Positions 13,265 through 15,000 of a stretch of 15,000 nt of DNA are shown here, in pieces; the first letter of the stretch is position 1, and each line of letters begins with the position of its first letter. This DNA comes from Symbiodinium natans (taxonomy: Eukaryota > Sar > Dinophyceae > Suessiales > Symbiodiniaceae). Under the pieces are notes generated by a model that was given only the letters and a program-made list of their open reading frames with translations, did no database searches and had not been told where the DNA came from. Where the stretch lies: NCBI GenBank assembly GCA_905221605.1, contig CAJNDS010002151.1, forward strand, positions 457,501 to 472,500. Direction: 5' to 3'. Position numbers and translations under genes: made by a program.

Positions 13265-13301
13265 AGGCGGGACCTCCTTAAGCGCGTCAGGCCTACCCTG
13301 A
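13265..13301 (+). CDS. putative exon 32 (weak)
   Basis: Between atggctttag and GTGAAT, 37 bases read RRDLLKRVRPTL plus one base. The DNA before it is degenerate TTTAGGG-like. Confidence 0.28.
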
Positions 13302-13426
13302 GTGAATAGGGTGCCTCTTCTTATTTTCGGACGACCTATGTTTCAAATGTAAATACTGATGTATACATATTCTCCCTTGGAAGGGCTGTACGGGCATATA
13401 AGTACCTAGAACCTAGTTCCTGGATT

Positions 13427-13558
13427 CTAAGAATATTTCGACATACCCCAAACCCATGCCCCTTAACCTGCAAAATGAGAAACCTAAGGAAGGACGTTAC
13501 CACACCCCTTAATTTCTGGTAAGGGGTAGGCCCAAGGGTTATGTTGAATATTTCTTAG
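13427..13558. mobile_element. fold-back (MITE-like) element, about 132 bp
   Basis: CTAAGAATATTTCGACATA..CCC is mirrored by GGG..TATGTTGAATATTTCTTAG with one indel. A perfect inner hairpin (ACCCCTTA/TAAGGGGT, 13504-13527) lies near the right end. Confidence 0.6.
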
Positions 13559-13573
13559 GTTTTTTCGTTTGAG

Positions 13574-13657
13574 AACCGAGCTCGTTTGCTGGAGGAGCGG
13601 CACACCGTCGAGCAGCGAGCTGTGGACGCCGAGGCTGCTCGGTGGATTCATGTTCTG
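13574..13657 (+). CDS. putative exon 33
   Basis: A strong pyrimidine tract (ttttttcgtttgag) precedes 28 codons reading NRARLLEERHTVEQRAVDAE, then AARWIHVL, with strong G/C third positions. It is probably an amphipathic helix. The donor CTG|GTTTTGGG opens a telomere-like array. Confidence 0.72.
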
Positions 13658-13759
13658 GTTTTGGGTGTGGGGTTTAGGGTTTAGGGTTTAGGGTTTGGGG
13701 TTCAGGGTTTAGGGTTGAGGGTTGAGGGTTGAGGGTTTAGGTTGTGGGGTGTAGGGTTT
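13658..13759 (+). repeat. TTTAGGG array with TTGAGGG variants
   Basis: About thirteen units, including four perfect heptamers and a block of three TTGAGGG, start at the donor of exon 33. Confidence 0.93.
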
Positions 13760-13817
13760 CAGAATGGTCAGGGAGCCATAAGCTCTCTAAACCTTGCACC
13801 GTTTGTTTTGGGGTCAG

Positions 13818-13881
13818 GGGTCCTCGAAACTTTGCGGCAATGCGCACGAATCGTCTGTAGTATGTTGCCACAGCCATTCGG
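13818..13881 (+). CDS. putative exon 34
   Basis: The acceptor tgttttggggtcag|G precedes GSSKLCGNAHESSVVCCHSH, then S plus one base, to G|GTTGCC. Confidence 0.48.
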
Positions 13882-13925
13882 GTTGCCCTACCCTAACTTA
13901 TAAGTGTAATACAGTACGTACCCCT

Positions 13926-13954
<29 letters not shown>
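13926..13954. repeat. C29 homopolymer
   Basis: Twenty-nine C bases follow CCCCT. Length is prone to sequencing error. Confidence 0.9.
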
Positions 13955-13957
<3 letters not shown>

Positions 13958-14051
13958 TCTGGCAAGCTACCGCGAAGAGACTCATAGCGAATCGGTTCAT
14001 GAGACGAGAACACGCTGTTAAACCATCATATCAGAGTGACGCCTGAAGCCC

Positions 14052-14130
14052 CCCTAAACCCCAAAACTGAAGGCAAAAAGACCTAAGCCCCAAGCCCTAA
14101 ACCCTAAAGCCCTAAGCCCCAAGCCCTAAG
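14052..14130 (-). repeat. degenerate CCCTAAA/CCCCAAG array
   Basis: About eight variant units (CCCTAAG, CCCCAAG, CCCTAAA, CCCCAAA) in the intron between exons 34 and 35. Confidence 0.8.
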
Positions 14131-14262
14131 TCCTACGTTACATGGTATGGTGGGCTTCCCAAATGTCTGTTTTGGGTAATTACCTGTGTACCGTCCAAAG
14201 GGTTTAAGGTTTTCAGGGTTTAGGGAAAGGCTCCATACTACAACTTTATCCCGTCGGATCAG

Positions 14263-14330
14263 TCGGTGAATTGGCATGCCGCCGTGTAGTTTTCAGTGCA
14301 CGGTGCTCAGGCATCAGAGAGCGCCGCTGA
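14263..14330 (+). CDS. putative exon 35, possibly terminal
   Basis: After cccgtcggatcag only the frame carried from exon 34 (G|TC) is open: GELACRRVVFSARCSGIRER, then R and TGA (14328-14330). The other two frames stop at once. Confidence 0.45.
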
Positions 14331-14377
14331 GTATTTTGCAACCGGAACTGAAAGATACCATACTCGCGGATTTTACC

Positions 14378-14488
14378 TTAGTAGTAGAGTAGGTAACCTT
14401 TTAACCTTTTTGGGGTAGTATAGTCCCCTTAGAATCCCAAAGGTTAACCTTTAATTTTTGCCAGGTTACTGGACAACTAAGTTATAAA
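14378..14488. mobile_element. fold-back (MITE-like) element, about 110 bp
   Basis: TACCTTAGTAGT..GTAACC at the left is mirrored imperfectly by GGTTACTGGACAACTAAGTTA at the right. The inner AAAGGTTAACCTTT (14441-14454) is a perfect 14-bp palindrome whose half also pairs with AACCTTTT near the left. Confidence 0.5.
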
Positions 14489-14508
14489 CCCTAAACCCTA
14501 AACCATAA
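14485..14508 (-). repeat. short CCCTAAA array
   Basis: Three units at the right end of the fold-back element, followed within 15 bases by opposite-orientation TTTAGGGG. Confidence 0.88.
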
Positions 14509-14547
14509 ACGCTGAGTTTAGGGGTTCGGGTTTAGGGTGCTGGCTAG

Positions 14548-14610
14548 GCTGCCTGCCCCGCCATCGCGCGAGCTTTGGTCTCTGCGCTTCTCACGAAAGG
14601 CCACCGGCCT
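14548..14610 (+). CDS. putative exon 36
   Basis: 63 bases, frame-preserving, between gtgctggctag and GTTTAGGG. The frame reads AACPAIARALVSALLTKGHR, then P, with strong G/C third positions. Confidence 0.65.
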
Positions 14611-14645
14611 GTTTAGGGTTTAGGGTTTAGGGTTTAGGGTTCAGG
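14611..14645 (+). repeat. (TTTAGGG)4 array
   Basis: Four perfect heptamers plus TTCAGG begin exactly at the donor of exon 36. Confidence 0.95.
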
Positions 14646-14825
14646 CTCTAAATCTAGGGTGTTGGTCGTGTCTACTTGGAAGTTCAGGGTATTTATACCC
14701 CATCTATAGCTGCACTTGCAGGCCCCCCAAGCCCTTTAAGTAGGTCATAAGTAGTCTTACAACTGGGGTTCTAAGTACCCTTGAACCTTCTGTTTCTATT
14801 TGGGCTTTATCATTTCGGGATTGAG

Positions 14826-14877
14826 GCAGAAGGCACGTGAAGAGCTTGGCTTCATGCACGTTTGGCCCGGCTCTCGC
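14826..14877 (+). CDS. putative exon 37
   Basis: Between cgggattgag and GTGGTT. The frame with most G/C third positions reads QKAREELGFMHVWPGSR and needs two carried bases. A second frame is open to GAT|GTGTGG. Confidence 0.42.
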
Positions 14878-14940
14878 GTGGTTTGCTGATGTGTGGTCAG
14901 CTTTCCAAATGATGGTCCCTTATTTTTGGGTTACCCTGAT

Positions 14941-14976
14941 AAACCCTAAACCCTGAACCCTAAACCCTAAACCCTG
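14941..14976 (-). repeat. CCCTAAA array, 5 units
   Basis: Five units (one CCCTGAA) end near an AG at 14982, so a further exon may begin just before the window end. Confidence 0.93.
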
Positions 14977-15000
14977 ATATAAGAGGGGCCGCCTTAGAAT

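Larger units (their letters stand above)
1558..14877 (+). other. intron-dense coding region built from short exons (one or more genes)
   Basis: About 37 short + strand segments read as coding sequence. Each is entered below as exon 1 to 37. Most start after an AG and stop at a GT. Carried bases of an unfinished codon at successive exon ends, taking exons 1 to 18, are 0,1,2,2,1,2,2,0,0,1,2,0,0,2,2,0,1,0. This gives one unbroken frame, although several exons are open in more than one frame and I chose the frame that fits. The chain breaks before exon 19 (needs 2) and before exon 22. In-frame stops occur in exon 23 (10387), exon 28 (11944) and exon 35 (14328), so these could be gene ends or mis-set exon borders. 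No start codon is established; ATG at 1606 in exon 1 is one option. The conceptual protein was not recognised: it has Pro/Ser-rich stretches and a Glu/Arg-rich helix in exon 33. Confidence 0.5.

Noticed and set aside
13794-14021. ORF with a poly-proline run
   Set aside because: The proline run is the C29 homopolymer. Only the part at 13818-13881 has exon-like borders.
1-15000. Dinoflagellate spliced-leader relic or tRNA/rRNA genes
   Set aside because: No match to the conserved leader core and no recognisable RNA gene was seen by eye. A covariance-model search would be needed to exclude them.

Overview
This window looks like nuclear DNA of a dinoflagellate, probably from the Symbiodiniaceae or a relative. 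The evidence is a MORN-repeat gene with GC-rich third positions, dozens of plant/dinoflagellate-type telomeric heptamers (TTTAGGG/CCCTAAA) scattered inside the window, many small fold-back elements, and what appears to be an extremely intron-dense gene region. Other algae with TTTAGGG telomeres, such as chromerids, are not excluded. No dinoflagellate spliced-leader relic was seen.

Layout. Bases 2-1123 (+) are the 3' part of an uninterrupted reading frame. It has an N-terminal domain that weakly resembles the ADP-ribosyl cyclase (CD38/BST-1) family, then six MORN repeats and a Gly/Lys/His-rich tail. From about 1230 to the end no long ORF is real. Short GC-rich segments (24-110 bp) that read as coding sequence on the + strand alternate with AT-richer, repeat-rich DNA. 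About 37 candidate exons are listed, on the same strand as the MORN gene. Many start right after a CAG, TAG or AAG acceptor and end at a GT.

The main observation is that telomeric repeats in this region are placed by polarity relative to these exons. (TTTAGGG)n arrays begin at or just after exon 3' ends, so that the donor is often literally GTTTAGGG. (CCCTAAA)n arrays usually end a few bases before the acceptor. Many introns are therefore bounded by inverted telomere-type arrays that could pair in the transcript. Reading frames can be carried consistently through the first 18 candidate exons, with later breaks or stop codons near 10389, 11946 and 14330. The region could hold one to several genes. 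The encoded protein was not recognised.

The introns also carry about ten fold-back (MITE-like) elements of roughly 65-155 bp, and one striking array at 2517-3235. In that array a 111-bp unit alternates with 18-bp palindromes centred on TTAATTAA, whose two arms vary in a compensating way. Microsatellites, a pyrimidine-rich tract and long C, G and A homopolymers fill parts of other introns. All exon calls are by eye from reading frame and splice-site context, without transcript evidence.
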